The position numbers were made by a program, and so were the translations under genes. Below are positions 18,901 to 30,520 of a stretch of 64,000 nt of DNA, one piece after another. The DNA comes from Salvelinus alpinus (Eukaryota; Chordata; Actinopteri; Salmoniformes; Salmonidae): NCBI RefSeq assembly GCF_045679555.1, contig NC_092120.1, positions 12,885,805 to 12,949,804 on the forward strand. The letters run 5' to 3'. Under the pieces are notes generated by a model. It ran no database searches. It was not told the DNA's origin and saw only the letters and a program-made list of their open reading frames with translations. The first letter of the stretch is position 1. Each line of letters starts with the position of its first letter.

Positions 18901-21900
18901 GGTCCTCCGTCCCTAAAGACCATCTTTGGGCTCCCATCTCTATTAATAGCGATCCTTTCCAATCCCATTTTCCCAATCCCAAAGTGGTAAGTTTATGATA
19001 CAGAGAATACAGAGGGGGAAAAGGCTGTTGAATAATGGGGTCTTAGTGCAAACAAGGTCCAGAAATAGCAGTAGAGAGTTTTTCCAAGACCAACAGCCAG
19101 ACTATACAATGTGTCAGAGTTTCAGGAGAACTCTGAAAACAACATTGATTAAATGAAAAATGTGCGGTTCACATTTAAAGTTCAGTATTCAGACCACGGA
19201 TTGGTTCAACTGTTACTTCTGTATTGATTCAACAAAATGGTTAAGTATGTCATAGTATTATTTCAACGAAAAAGGTTGTTTATGTGAACATCATTTAGAA
19301 GCACTGTTAAGAGAACACGGAGATCTGACATTCAAATAAAATAATACAATACAACGTACAGGCTGTGGCACATGATCAGGTCTCTTCTGGGATCAAAAAC
19401 ACACGGGAAGGGATTGTTTTCATTCCGTGTGTGTGTGTGTGAGAAAGAGAGATAAATCACAAGGGGAAAACAACCCAGCCATAGCCAGAAGCCACCCACT
19501 CACCACATCCATATGGGCAGATGGGAAAATAATTCCTAGTATCTCACCACCAACATCATGGTGCTCAAGACTGATATCTTCCTTTGTGTTTCAAATAGAC
19601 AAGCAGCGAGAGGGGGGATATGGAGAGGAGGCCATTTCATGTCACATAAACATCCTACACATGGGTCGTGTTCAGTAGGTACAAAATGTTTTGAAACAGA
19701 AAAATATCCCCCTCCCCCCCATTTCAAAATGTTTTTTCCCCCTAGTCATGTCTATTGAACATGTCTCTGCTTGTGCCTCTCATAATATCCCAATTCAAAC
19801 ACATGGCCAGCAATGAGGAAAAGAAAGCATCTCTCCCACAGATAAGGCCTTCTTTGTAGCACTGGCTCTGTGTGTAAGTGACACAGGCCTGGTTCCGCTT
19901 TGAATTATTAATTAGTGATTCACCATGACATGAGTCAGAAGCCTGCTGCCCTTTCATTCAGCATGTTAGCTATTGTTGTTTGATTTGATTATCTCGCCCT
20001 GATAAGGTAGATTACTAGAGAACACAGATTAGCCAGTTTGTCCTTGTCTTTTACCACTCGTCTAATAATTCTTCAACTGTCAGGAGTGTTACCTACACAC
20101 AAAAAATTATGTAGCTACGTATATCAATTCTTACACCTCTAAATGTCTTTTAAAAACGTGTAGTAGTCTGTATCACGAGTTTCAGTCAAGTTTCAGTAGG
20201 TAGAACTCTACGCTCCATGTAGATGAACAACAAACAGTGTGTGAAAGGCTTTGACAGAGCAAACAGAGCCAGTGGTGTGCACCCCCCCCCCCCCGAAATC
20301 TGGTTGGCCACCCCAATATCCCCCCAAGAAATTCTGAGATCTGATAGGTCTTCTCTGAATATATTGATATGACACATACCGAGCATTTCACAGGAAAAAG
20401 CATACGAGGAAGGGAAACAGCACCCCTCTGCCAAAAAGAGTATGACATGTCCAGACAGCATCAGATACATGGGTTACAGATAATGAGACAGAGGGGTGCT
20501 GTTCGCCATCATAATTCAAGTTTGTTTTTTGTTTTTTTTCAAAATGGTATGGTCCCCCTAAACTGGGTCTGTGTCCCACCTTGGCCACTCCATTCAAAAT
20601 GTTCTGGATACGCCACTGAACAGAATTAAAGCTTAACTGATCTGAGGCCTATTACCCCATGCAGCTACATTGAGTTACAATGAAAGCTCTGCTGTGGTGC
20701 CATGTGAATAGATGGGGAGTGGTGCTAATGTTAGCATTATGGAACTAATACAGCAGACTGTGTTGTGCCTATGAGGAGGAGCAGTGTTAGCTTTAACATT
20801 CCTGGTTGCAAAAATTTTAATAGTTTGCCAAATTTCAGTTTGTGACAAAACAAAACAAGTAAGTATAGTATACTGGTGAATCTGGTGTACAAACCCGAAA
20901 AGTAAAAGATGCAAAAACTAAACTTAACAGGGAGCATAGAAATATGCACATAGAACAGATCTACCGCTTATTAGACTTGCTTTCAACGAGAATGACAGAT
21001 CTATAACCCACATTTCTATGTGAATTTGGTCAGGTCGCCCAAAAAAGTTACATAATCCAACTTTAATAGGTAAAGATTAGTTCCCTTCTGCTCTACGGTA
21101 TGTAAACGTCAGTAAACATATCCCTAGTGAGCACTTGCATTGAGGAGTAGTCTATAACAGTGCATCGGTCAACATTGGCCTGCATCTGGTTAAACATCAC
21201 AATAATCCTTTTAAAGCTTGGCTTGTATAGGCTCCAGTAAAGAAGAGTGATGGTTAGTGACACAAAATGCTAAACATCTGGAGATATTCCTGAATGTTCA
21301 AAATGCTCCATGCAAACATCAAACTCTGTTGAAGGAAATGAAAACGCTTCAGACATATTGATTGATTAGAACATTTGGGGGTCGCACCCACTTCATCCAC
21401 TACCAAATGGGAACTTCCCAGTGTGTTGAGTGTAACTTACTTTGAGATGTGTGTTTCTGTGTGTGTTTTAATTTGCATTTGTGTACATGCAATGTGTGCG
21501 TCTAAGTATGATGTGTGTTTGTGTGGCGTGAGCTTGTGTGCAGAGGCCCAGTATCTTAAAGTGATTTACCTTGTAAGCGAGCGGATGACTCATTCAGCTT
21601 GGCTGGGTCTTGAAAATAATCAAAGTGCTATGGAAACTCTGATACACTCGTTCCAGCCCGCCAATGCCTTCTCCGAACACAGTACTGGTCTACTTAAAGG
21701 CCACACACTACTGTTTAATTATAAAAACTCAATTTAGCCCAACAAAGAGTGCTCTATATAGCAGACATCACATTCACAGTCTTAGCACATCTGTTTTCCA
21801 TTGCCATGTACTTTGTTAGGGCCAGTGGAGCGAGTAGCCACGGGACTAGGCTAGGTATACTCCCACTAGCCACACTCATGCCTATGGAAAGCCCTAGAGC

Positions 21901-24900
21901 CTAGGGGACACTAAGTTGAAAGACAAAACAATGTATGAGAATAGCCATCAATTTAAGAGCCTTCATAACAGACTTACTATTAACAACATTTCATGTTGTA
22001 TAACTGCATCCATTGGATGTCAGCCTTCAAGCTCCCTATTCGTTACTAGTCAAACGAGTTGAACAGCTGCTGAACTAACTACTACTGACACAGTAAAACA
22101 CTCAAATGCTCTCAATGATAATCAACGACATGAAAACAAAGAGTACTGGCTGTTCACGAAGACAAACAATTTTGCTATAACACTCGCTGGGAGTATTTGA
22201 ACAGCGTCGGTACATCATCGTTCATTGGCGGGGAGACCATGTTTGCTCTTGTCCAATTGAGGACAGAATGACTTCATTCAAACACTTCGGACTTCAATGG
22301 GTTCCTCCTGTTGTCCGGCCGTGTGTCGGCCAGGCAGAACATTCACATGATTAAATGGAAGTAGAGTGCATTACACGTCAACTAATTGTGTAGAGTTTCC
22401 CTGAGCTAAAAGTAGCAGTATAGTCCTTGGTTACTAGTGGAAACCAAACTGTGTTTAGAAAATATTTGGGCTGCCTTGGTAGCCTCCTTGTATTACTATC
22501 CTTGTGGGTACTGGAAATCCTCAAAACAAGGCTATTTGAAGTTTATGGGTTAGGTTTAGGGTTGCGGGTTAAGGTTAGGTTTAGAGAAAATAGGATTGTT
22601 AATGGAAATCTATTTTAGGTCCCCACAAAGATAGTAAAGCATATGCTGTGTGTGCGCGAGCGCAGAAAAGAAAGGAACTTTCTTAATGAAGGAAATGTCT
22701 TTGTCCTATATGAAGTGTACTTCCTGCTGTGTTCTCTGATAGCCCCAAAGTGCTACAAGTTGGCATGGCAGCCACTCCAACACAAAACAACTTAACATTA
22801 GATTTTCCATCATTCATGTCATTGGAATGAAATGACAAGTAAAAAAGGAAATATGTTGGAATACTTCACACTGTAACCATATTAATTCTAATGAACATTT
22901 ATCCTGCATACCGTACCCTCAATAAACAGACAAAACATAGGCCTGCGTGTCAGAAGATCTTATCAAAATATCTATTGTCCTGTCCCACCCTTAGCTATCT
23001 GTTCTGTTACTCTGTGCCAACAGGTGTGGCACACAGCAACCTTGGAAAAGAGTCTGGAAATACGGAAATGGGCACGGCTATTGACTTTTGAAATCCCTCA
23101 ATTGTATAGCCTATTCCGCCACCTTTGATCACGAATGCCTACAAATCTTGACAAAATCAGTTCATTGCTTTACAGTCTGCAATAGATTAGTGAACCATCT
23201 TTACTTCCAGGGAGTGAAGAAAAAGTCAAAAAGCAAAAGGTTTTATCAATATAATTCACATTGTAAACTGGACAGAATTTAGTGGCATTTTTCAAATAGG
23301 TGAACCGACAATAAGATCTAGAGAGAACACCGTATCTGCAGTGTCGGCATGGGTCTCCCTGTATATTGTCAACACAAAGCAGTCTATTCATCCAGACGTC
23401 TATTCATCTTCTGGAGGGGAGACAGGGGGTTGTTCTGCCAATGACGACCAGAAGCAGGTTCCCCCACACATGCTCCTGTTTCACAGCCACAGATGGAAGG
23501 CACTGTGGCACGAGACTAGCGTCAGCCGCCCCTCTTATGTTCTAGAGGAGGAGAATCCACAGTGGATGACTAGACCTTGACGAATGTGGGAGTGTGGGCC
23601 AAGCCTTGGGGCTCATGTTGTAGCTTAGCAAATCATATTGCAGCGTCTTAGTTGAGCAGTCAATATTTTAGGCTAGCCCGCTTGTGTTCTAGGGATTCTT
23701 ACACTATCCTAACAGTGGAACATGCTTTAGCCAAATAAGGTTCGTTTTTATCCCCCCCTGGCAAATAATTTACAAGCTAGACTGGGTTGTAGACGAGTAG
23801 TTTACATCCTAGTAGTCCAATGGCGGTGGTCTGCCCTCAGGGGAGTTGCATGTGTCTGTTGCAACACAAAGACGAACGACTGTGTGGCGTGGCCCAATGG
23901 CATGTCTATGAACAGGTGTGTACAGTCACAGGCCATGGTAAGTGACAGTTACATCTGTTGCAGCACACATCAAAACAGGGCTACCGGGCTTGGCACTGTA
24001 TATTGTAGGGCCTACAGCAATGGGGTATTATAATATTTGAATGACTAAGAATATTGTTGAACATGCACACTTTGTATTTATTTGTTGGGACAGTATATAT
24101 ATACACTGCTCAAAAAAATAAAGGGAACACTTAAACAACACAATGTAACTCCAAGTCAATCACACTTCTGTGAAATCAAACTGTCCACTTAGGAAGCAAC
24201 ACTGATTGACTATAAATTGCACATGCTGTTGTGCAAATGGAATAGACAAAAGATGGAAATTATAGGCAATTAGCAAGACACCCCCAATAAAGGAGTGATT
24301 CTGCAGGTGGTGACCACAGACCACTTCTCAGTTCCTATGCTTCCTGGCTGATGTTTTGGTCACTTTTGAATGCTGGCGGTGCTCTCACTCTAGTGGTAGC
24401 ATGAGACGGAGTCTACAACCCACACAAGTGGCTCAGGTAGTGCAGCTCATCCAGGATGGCACATCAATGCGAGCTGTGGCAAGAAGGTTTGCTGTGTCTG
24501 TCAGCGTAGTGTCCAGAGCATGGAGGCGCTACCAGGAGACAGGCCAGTACATCAGGAGACGTGGAGGAGGCCGTAGGAGGGCAACAACCCAGCAGCAGGA
24601 CCGCTACCTCCGCCTTTGAGCAGGAGGAGCACTGCCAAAGCCCTGCAAAATGACCTCCAGCAGGCCACAAATGTGCATGTGTCAGCATATGGTCTCACAA
24701 GGGCTCTGAGGATCTCATCTCGGTACCTAATGGCAGTCAGGCTACCTCTGGCGAGCACATGGAGGGCTGTGCGGCCCCACAAAGAAATGCCACCCCACAC
24801 CATGACTGACACACCGCCAAACCGGTCATGCTGGAGGATGTTGCAGGCAGCAGAACGTTCTCCACGGCGTCTCCAGACTCTGTCACGTCTGTCACATGTG

Positions 24901-27900
24901 CTCATGTGCTCAGTGTGAACCTGCTTTCATCTGTGAAGAGCACAGGGCGCCAGTGGTGAATTTGCCAATCTTGGTGTTCTCTGGCAAATGCCAAACGTCC
25001 TGCACGGTGTTGGGCTGTAAGCACAACCCCCACCTGTGGACGTCGGGCCCTCATACCACCCTCATGGAGTCTGTTTCTGACCGTTTGAGCAGACACATGC
25101 ACATTTGTGGCCTGCTGGAGGTCATTTTGCAGGGCTCTGGCAGTGCTCCTCCTGCTCAAAGGCGGAGGTAGCGGTCCTGCTGCTGGGTTGTTGCCCTCCT
25201 ACGGCCTCCTCCACGTCTCCTGATGTACTGGCCTGTCTCCTGGTAGCGCCTCCATGCTCTGGACACTACGCTGACAGACACAGCAAACCTTCTTGCCACA
25301 GCTCGCATTGATGTGCCATCCTGGATGAGCTGCACTACCTGAGCCACTTGTGTGGGTTGTAGACTCCGTCTCATGCTACCACTAGAGTGAGAGCACCGCC
25401 AGCATTCAAAAGTGACCAAAACATCAGCCAGGAAGCATAGGAACTGAGAAGTGGTCTGTGGTCACCACCTGCAGAATCACTCCTTTATTGGGGGTGTCTT
25501 GCTAATTGCCTATAATTTCCACCTTTTGTCTATTCCATTTGCACAACAGCATGTGCAATTTATAGTCAATCAGTGTTGCTTCCTAAGTGGACAGTTTGAT
25601 TTCACAGAAGTGTGATTGACTTGGAGTTACATTGTGTTGTTTAAGTGTTCCCTTTATTTTTTTGAGCAGTGTATATATATATATATACACACATGTCTCT
25701 GATAAGAAAGTTACATTTACTTGCATTATTCTTGCAAGCCCTCACAGGGCACCAGCCAGTGGTAATAACATGGTGTTGATAGGGAACTAGATGATACGTA
25801 TTAACTATTAATAAAGCTGCACTGCCGCAAAGGTCCAGACCTAAGGATAGGCCACAGCCACAGCCCCTTCCCTTTCCACAATCCCAGGGCAGTGAAAAAC
25901 CTCTGATTCACCACCCTGTCACACACCAATGCCAAGACTCCTTGGCTGCTATGGCAACCAAACACTGGCAAACACCGGCTGCAGCGTAAGAGACCGAGTC
26001 TGCCCACGCAGGCCTGAGTGATACATTTCCACTACACGTGTAACAAATGATTGGTTTCCTTTGGAAAACAATAGTTATAGGCGATGTTGCTATTCTTCAC
26101 TCAGCTAGGGACCTTACGGCACAATGGGAAAGAGAATTTAAGTGAACTGTAAAATTCCATTCACTCATCCATTCAAAAACCAGCCTTGGTTTTTAAGTCA
26201 CTACTCTCTGAAATGCATCTACTTCTTCAGACCGCCTAACTCACTCAACATCCTCAAGTCAAGATCCATAAGTCCACACCCTGACCAAGGCCGGCACTCA
26301 AACACAAACCCACCCCAGTGCCACACCCTCACCTGCAACGTTGGGCACACCAAATACTGTACATTTTGTCTTGACGAATACACTGCAAACATGAATTGAA
26401 ACATTCAGCCAGCGAAAACAACCAAGACTCCACCCTCACGTCTCTGTACAGACGCCGTTGCTTCAACATTGCAATTGCACGGTGTTGAAACTCACTGAGG
26501 CATGTCAATGAGAAGCTGTTGAAGACAGTGTTTGCAGTTGAAAATATTCCTATTCTCTGTTTGCTACTCCCTTCGGAGGGAAGCCCCATGCATAAACAAG
26601 GGTAGGTTAAAGAAACAAAGTAAAAGAGTAAAATAACAAGTAAATACAACTAATTCTTTCAACCGTCTTTTATTTCCTCAGACGCACTCCAACCCGATTT
26701 GCACTTTGCCAAGACTTTCAAACATTCCTGTGGAGTCATTGCAGGCTGTTGCCTGCTAGTAGGAGAGAGTTGTGCCATTTTCTGTCTGTGGACTCATTTA
26801 CCGACTAAACTCTGGTAGACAGATCCCTTTAACGTTCTCCCCAAGGTCTAAGTGTAACCTACCCAGCCAGTTCAGATTGCTCAGTTGGTTGGAGAATGAT
26901 GCTTACAACACCAGAGTTTGGATTAAAGCATGTTTTATCTTAACGTGGAAACCCGCTTACAGGGTTTGATTGAAAAGTGTTGCGTAACAACACATTGCAT
27001 GCATGGGATTGTGGGAGTGTTGACTGTGTCATTACACTCGTAAGTCAAGCTAAAAAGAGCGATCTGTTTGTCTGGGGCGTGGCCCCGTGGCTGGGCCCTT
27101 AGTAATGACATTGTGGGGGAATACAGTATTCCTACCCAACCTGCTGCAAACCACCAGGAATGTACTCAACTAATGTCTGGCATGTCGCTCTCCACACCTC
27201 TGTCTAAAGGATTTTACAAGTCAGAGTTTAAATAATAGGTGGTGTCGATTAGAAGCACTAGCACTCACACCCTCCGTGGCAAACTGCCTTGGAATTAAAG
27301 GTTGCAATGGGTTAAATTAAATGATTTATTACTAAAGGCTTATCTGATCAATGCTCTGACAAATGTGCCAGCGTACTAGGTATCCAGTCCAGGGTGAAAA
27401 TGGTTTCAGGGCTGGTGTACTTATGGTTTGGAAGAGAGAGCAAAACCTGCTGTAGTAGTGGAAATCTACTTCACTGAGAATGACCGTAGTGAAGGACTGG
27501 AGTAAGAGCAGACCTGCACTGGTTGATGAGTCAGAGCCAGTACAGGGAAATAATGCCACCACAAATGATGTGTAATGAAATGAGATGGTGTCTCGTCCTC
27601 TGGTTTGAATATGCCCCTCCCTGTCATGTAGGAGGTTGTAGGCAGGTAAATGTGTGTCAGTGAGATTACACGCTGAAGCACAATCATATTCATATTCAGG
27701 CTAAATTAATTAGTCCCTTGGCCAAAACCCAACATGTCCCTCGGCCAGAAACTTACAACAGGGAGCATGGCAATAGACTACCTTTATGACACCACATTCA
27801 GATACAGGATTACCCATAAACCTCCTGCCTTTCTGTCCCAATCCCAGCGTTTCCCCTAATAATACTCATGCCACCCCATCATCTCAAGCTCTCTTGCCCC

Positions 27901-28359
27901 CCACCTAGAACATTTGGCTTCAATTCAATTGAACATTTTGGTATTTGCAGCCTTTGCACGGTGCCTATGAAAAAATGACCTATAGGGGAAACCCTGTCAA
28001 CCCAATGTGTCCTACCTGACTTTGAGCTCCTTGTACTCCTCCTTGACTTTGCCTAGCTCCAGCTGCAGTCGGGCACGCTCCTTGGCCACCGAGTCGAGGG
28101 TCTTTCGGGCGTCGGCAAGCTCCGTTTCATAGGCCCCCTTCATGCCCGTCACCTCACGGCTGATCTCGGTCTCGGACTCAGTGATGCGCATCCGCAGCCC
28201 AGCATTCTCTATCTCCAGTGAGCGCACCTTGTCGATGTAGACGGCCAGCCGGTCGTTGAGGTTGCACAGGTCGTCCTTCTCCTGCAGGCGGGAAATGCGA
28301 GTTGGGGTGAGCTGGGTGGCGGCTCCGCCGCGGCTGGTTCGTTTCTGACCCGTTTCCAT
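7834..28359 (-). CDS. lmna: Lamin A (prelamin A), complete, 12 coding exons
   Basis: Nuclear-lamina type V intermediate filament protein. Exons 1 to 12 on the minus strand: 28359-28016, 11964-11808, 11342-11217, 10938-10765, 10540-10415, 10229-10009, 9818-9482, 9269-9162, 8972-8853, 8669-8613, 8292-8089, 7869-7834. These give 669 residues, against 664 in human. Exons 2, 3, 5, 6, 8 and 9 match the human exon lengths I recall (157, 126, 126, 221, 108, 120 nt). Seen: a head with [14 protein letters not shown], the rod to about residue 385 ending in [12 protein letters not shown], the flanking LRLSPSP site, KKRRL (440-444, nuclear localisation), a lamin-tail Ig fold around 470-590, an acidic EDDDDD patch, [16 protein letters not shown], and C-terminal CSIM for farnesylation. 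Exon 4 is one codon longer than in human, in the L12 linker. I start at 28359 (A at -3, G at +4; MET as in human) rather than at the in-frame ATG at 28368, which has a weak context. Confidence 0.96.
9921..9967. repeat. (TG)n microsatellite in lmna intron 6
   Basis: 47 bp of uninterrupted TG (CA in the sense of lmna), preceded by a few degenerate units from about 9900. It lies in the 190-nt intron between the exons ending at 10009 and starting at 9818, starting about 42 nt downstream of the 5' splice site in transcript sense. Confidence 0.95.
12529..12699. mobile_element. V-SINE/tRNA-related fish SINE
   Basis: It starts with the teleost repeat core catttagcagacactcttg...ccagagtgatttacag. It ends with a reverse tRNA-like segment (gggattccaacc, an inverted B-box-like block, then accgctaggctaccctccc). 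This order is typical of abundant fish tRNA-derived SINEs with a conserved core, here in reverse orientation relative to the tRNA part. It is diverged from the usual consensus. The exact family name was not checked. Confidence 0.7.
14230..14618. mobile_element. Tc1-like transposon, terminal fragment
   Basis: It begins TA|cagtgggggaaaaaattatt and continues tagtcagccaccaattgtgcaagttctccc, a terminal region I recognise from salmonid Tc1-like elements (TIR plus internal direct repeat, then the region before the transposase). Homology seems to stop near ccaagaccaaagagctgtc, before the catalytic part, and no opposite TIR was found. It is a 5'-end relic of about 390 bp. Confidence 0.7.
14723..16187. 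mobile_element. hAT-type non-autonomous DNA element (1465 bp)
   Basis: Ends are tagaggttgaccgattaaat on the left and, as reverse complement, tcgaggtcgatcgatttatg on the right, with further aatcgg motifs subterminally on both sides. Flanking 8-mers are atgtgaat (14715-14722) and atgtgagt (16188-16195), 7 of 8 identical, as expected for an aged hAT target duplication. The interior is AT-rich with no transposase frame that I recognise. I know this terminal sequence as a recurrent salmonid repeat. Confidence 0.75.
16205..16425 (+). mobile_element. Salmonid tRNA-Leu-derived SINE (SlmI-like)
   Basis: The 5' end has tRNA A-box-like gtggcgcagcggtctaaggc and B-box-like ggttcaattcc. The middle is the body (catagggcagcgaacaattggcccagc). 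The 3' tail is gttcttaactgacttgcctagtgaaataaaggttaaataaaaaaa, which matches the tail shared with a salmonid LINE. It looks full length, on the plus strand, abutting the preceding hAT-type element within 20 bp. Confidence 0.8.
18346..18514 (-). mobile_element. Salmonid LINE-tail/SINE repeat, reverse orientation
   Basis: Tttattttacctttatttaactaggcaagtcagttaagaacaaattctt is the reverse complement of the tail seen at 16380-16425. It is followed by aatgacggcctaggaacagcc, caggggcagaaggacagatt and an inverted tRNA-like end (gggattcgatcttgcaac). This is a common salmonid interspersed repeat, here lying reversed. Confidence 0.75.
20270..20618. mobile_element. hAT-type miniature element with poly-C tract (349 bp)
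   Basis: Ends are cagtggtgtgcac on the left and, reversed, cagtggcgtatcc on the right. Flanking 8-mers aacagagc (20262-20269) and aacagaat (20619-20626) share the first six bases. A run of about 14 C follows the left end at 20281. No transposase is encoded. The right terminus is a familiar teleost repeat start. Confidence 0.65.
24104..25671. mobile_element. Tc1-like foldback element with 583-bp inverted arms
   Basis: Both ends start cactgctcaaaaaaataaag within TATATA repeats, consistent with TA insertion. Positions pair as x + y = 49775 without indels from 24104/25671 to 24686/25089, so two arms of 583 bp flank a 402-bp centre. Each arm has the TIR and the transposase N-terminus: a paired-like helix-turn-helix ([18 protein letters not shown]) and [12 protein letters not shown]. 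In the minus-strand reading the centre continues through VLFTDESRF (first catalytic Asp) and [18 protein letters not shown] to LRALVRPYA. There it meets the opposite arm, so the second Asp and the final acidic residue of the DDE triad are missing. Both arms share the same stop after YLRL (TTTGAGCAGG). It is broken, and could move only if another copy supplied transposase. Confidence 0.88.
28016..28359 (-). CDS. lmna: lmna coding exon 1 (head and coil 1A/start of 1B)
   Basis: The 344-nt coding part of exon 1 encodes [12 protein letters not shown], then the mitotic-kinase head site. That site is TPTR here, where human has SPTR at Ser22. The intermediate-filament initiation motif [16 protein letters not shown] and the start of coil 1B follow. 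The donor is CAG|gtagga at 28016/28015 and codon 115 is split after two bases, completed by the A at 11964. A splice acceptor just upstream of the ATG (ccacag or tctcccag, exon start at 28404 or 28392) implies a separate 5' UTR exon. Confidence 0.95.
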
Positions 28360-29371
28360 AGTGGACATCCAGCAAGTGGTTCAGGTGGTGTGCTGGGAGA
28401 CAGGCTGTGGTAGGAAGGATTCATTCATTAATTAACATCAGATAGAGCAAATGTTAGAACAAGTATAGCGAAGACTGATGGAACCATGTGACTTTACATG
28501 TGCCCAAATAGAAAATAGTAAAGTAGGTGGGGGGGTGGGGCTTAGGCGTGTAACAGCTATGCATCTCTCTCACTATCAGCCTTATTAAAATGCTGTTTGG
28601 GTGGTTAAGCAACTTTGGCTCTCTCCTGAGCAAGTCAACCACCGTCTGGCGTCTGCACAGTGAACAGGCAATTACGATAATATACAAAATATGTATTCAA
28701 GAACTACAGAAGCATACAAAACAATGAACAAACATTATACAAGTAAAGAATAGCTGCATCATCGCCCTTGTCAGCCAACTGCTTGTTGAGACAGAGTGAA
28801 GAAGTACTAACAGCCTGCTAATTATGCCAGTCATTGATTCTGAGAAATCTGTCCAATGGTTTTCTCCCTCCACTTACATTCGGCTTGCCTAAACCTCAGT
28901 CATTATACCACGGCCATGACTCACTACATAAATAAAACACAGCAGGATGCCCTGATTAGGAGATGAAGAACCACTTTCTCAATGTTTAAACGGGCAGAGG
29001 CACCAGTGAAATGACTGTCAGAAAGTACTGGATAAAAGGATTTCGAAGTCCAAAAAAACTAGCCGAGATTCCACTCTGGAACTTTGATATGCCAGTTGAG
29101 TATATTATGTTTCCACAATATATTGACAATTAGCCATTTAAAAAATTATATTTTCAATATCCATAAATTCATGAAAAAAATATAATATTGAAATTTAAAT
29201 ACTACTCATATTACAGAGCAAGCTGTGAAGCTTTATATGCCACCAATTTTTGCTTTGTAGCATCTACAGATGAAACACTGAGGTCTTAAAGGAGGCCTTG
29301 GTAAGCCCAAAATGTCATAAATATGCCAACTTTGATTATTTCTCAATTATGCTTTTAGATACAAATACACA

Positions 29372-29868
29372 ATGAATGTACCAAACATTAGGAACACCCT
29401 CCTAATATTGAGTTGCACCCCCTTTTGCCCTCAGAACAGCCTCAATTCGTCAGGGCATGGACTCCACAAGGTGTTAAATGTACCACAGGGATGCTGGCCC
29501 ATGTCGACTCCAATGCTTCCCATAGTTGTGTCAAGTTAGCTGGGAGTCCTTTGGGTGGTGGGCCGTTCTTGATACACTTAGAAAACTTGAGCGTGAAAAG
29601 CCCAGCAGCGTTGCAGTTTGACACACTCAAAACGGTGCGCCTGGCACCTACTACCATACCCTGTTCAAAGGAACTTAAATATTTTGTCTTGCCCATTCAC
29701 CCATTCAATTCTCTTGAGGCTTAAAAATCCTTCTAACTAGTCTCCTCCCCTTCAACTACACTGATTGCAGTGGATTTAACATGTGGCATCAATAAGGGAT
29801 CATAGCTTCACCTGGTCAGTCTGTCATGGAAAGAGCAAGTGTTCCTAATGTTTTGTAAACTCAGTGTG
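29372..29868 (-). mobile_element. Tc1/mariner-like element relic (about 500 bp, TIRs present)
   Basis: Left end gaatgtaccaaacattaggaacacc and right end, reversed, cactgagtttacaaaacatt followed by aggaacac form imperfect inverted repeats of about 28 bp. On the minus strand the interior reads as the degenerate C-terminal part of a Tc1-type transposase with stops, near 29440-29640. It ends with a Gly/Lys-rich C-terminus followed by the TIR. I recognise it as a frequent salmonid repeat. It lies about 1 kb upstream of lmna exon 1 in transcript direction. Confidence 0.7.
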
Positions 29869-30376
29869 TGTCAACAACCCTTCTTCCAAAGGACTATTGT
29901 ATGGATTACATTTTGTGAAAATCCCCAAAATCATGGTCTTTTTAGTATGGTTTTGTGAGGAATCACTCAATAACAGATAGATGACATCTATTTCATTACT
30001 TGTGCAATAATACAGTACATACGATAAATAAGTAACTGATAAATGTGAACATGTTAACACTCCATATAATGTATGTGTCAAGCCCTTTCCATAGATAATG
30101 AGGTACTTTTGGAAAGAGTAACTACACTACCTTTCCCAATAACCATACATTAAAGTAACTTACACCGAATGACATATACTTTAAAAGGTCACAGCCGAGT
30201 TGTTACCCACGCCCCCAACTGGTCAACAACGAAAGTGAAATGGAATTTGAACTGTATACTGTAGCCGTCAAGATCAAAGTACAAGCAGGAACCTATTCTG
30301 ACATCTATGTTAGTTGTGAATGTCAGCCCACACTGTCAGTCAAAGTGCAACCAGAGCCAAAACGTCTTTATCTTAC

Positions 30377-30520
30377 CTGAGTGTGAGGTTGTGAGTGGAA
30401 GCCTCCTGATGGAGCAGTGTGTGTGTCTGCACAGCCGGACCTCTCTGGAAGTTCAGCTGCCGCTGTGTGTTGTAGATAGGTGTTCTTCTCTGGGTCTGGG
30501 GTGCCCCTGTGGAGTATAGG
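30377..30520 (-). other. lmna: Candidate non-coding first exon of lmna (5' UTR)
   Basis: On the minus strand a strong donor, CAG|gtaaga, lies at 30377/30376. It could splice to the acceptor just 5' of the lmna start codon (28404 or 28392). The upstream limit is unknown; a possible acceptor (tactccacag) also occurs near 30515, so there may be two UTR exons. GA-rich, GC-richer DNA at 30590-30680 could be the promoter. This is inference from splice signals only. Confidence 0.35.

Larger units (their letters stand above)
11965..28015 (-). other. lmna: lmna intron 1 (about 16 kb, repeat-laden)
   Basis: This is the single interval between the exon ending at 28016 and the exon starting at 11964. 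No coding exon of any gene was recognised inside. It contains, listed separately, a V-SINE-like repeat, a Tc1 end fragment, a 1.46-kb hAT-type element, a tRNA-Leu SINE, a salmonid LINE/SINE-tail repeat, a 349-bp hAT-type element and a 1.57-kb Tc1 foldback. Long first introns of lamin genes are known to hold enhancers; that cannot be judged here without conservation data. Confidence 0.85.

Noticed and set aside
28357..28368. Upstream ATG of lmna at 28368 as the start
   Set aside because: Weak context (T at -3) and it adds MST before the conserved MET start; the second ATG has A at -3 and G at +4. Either remains possible.
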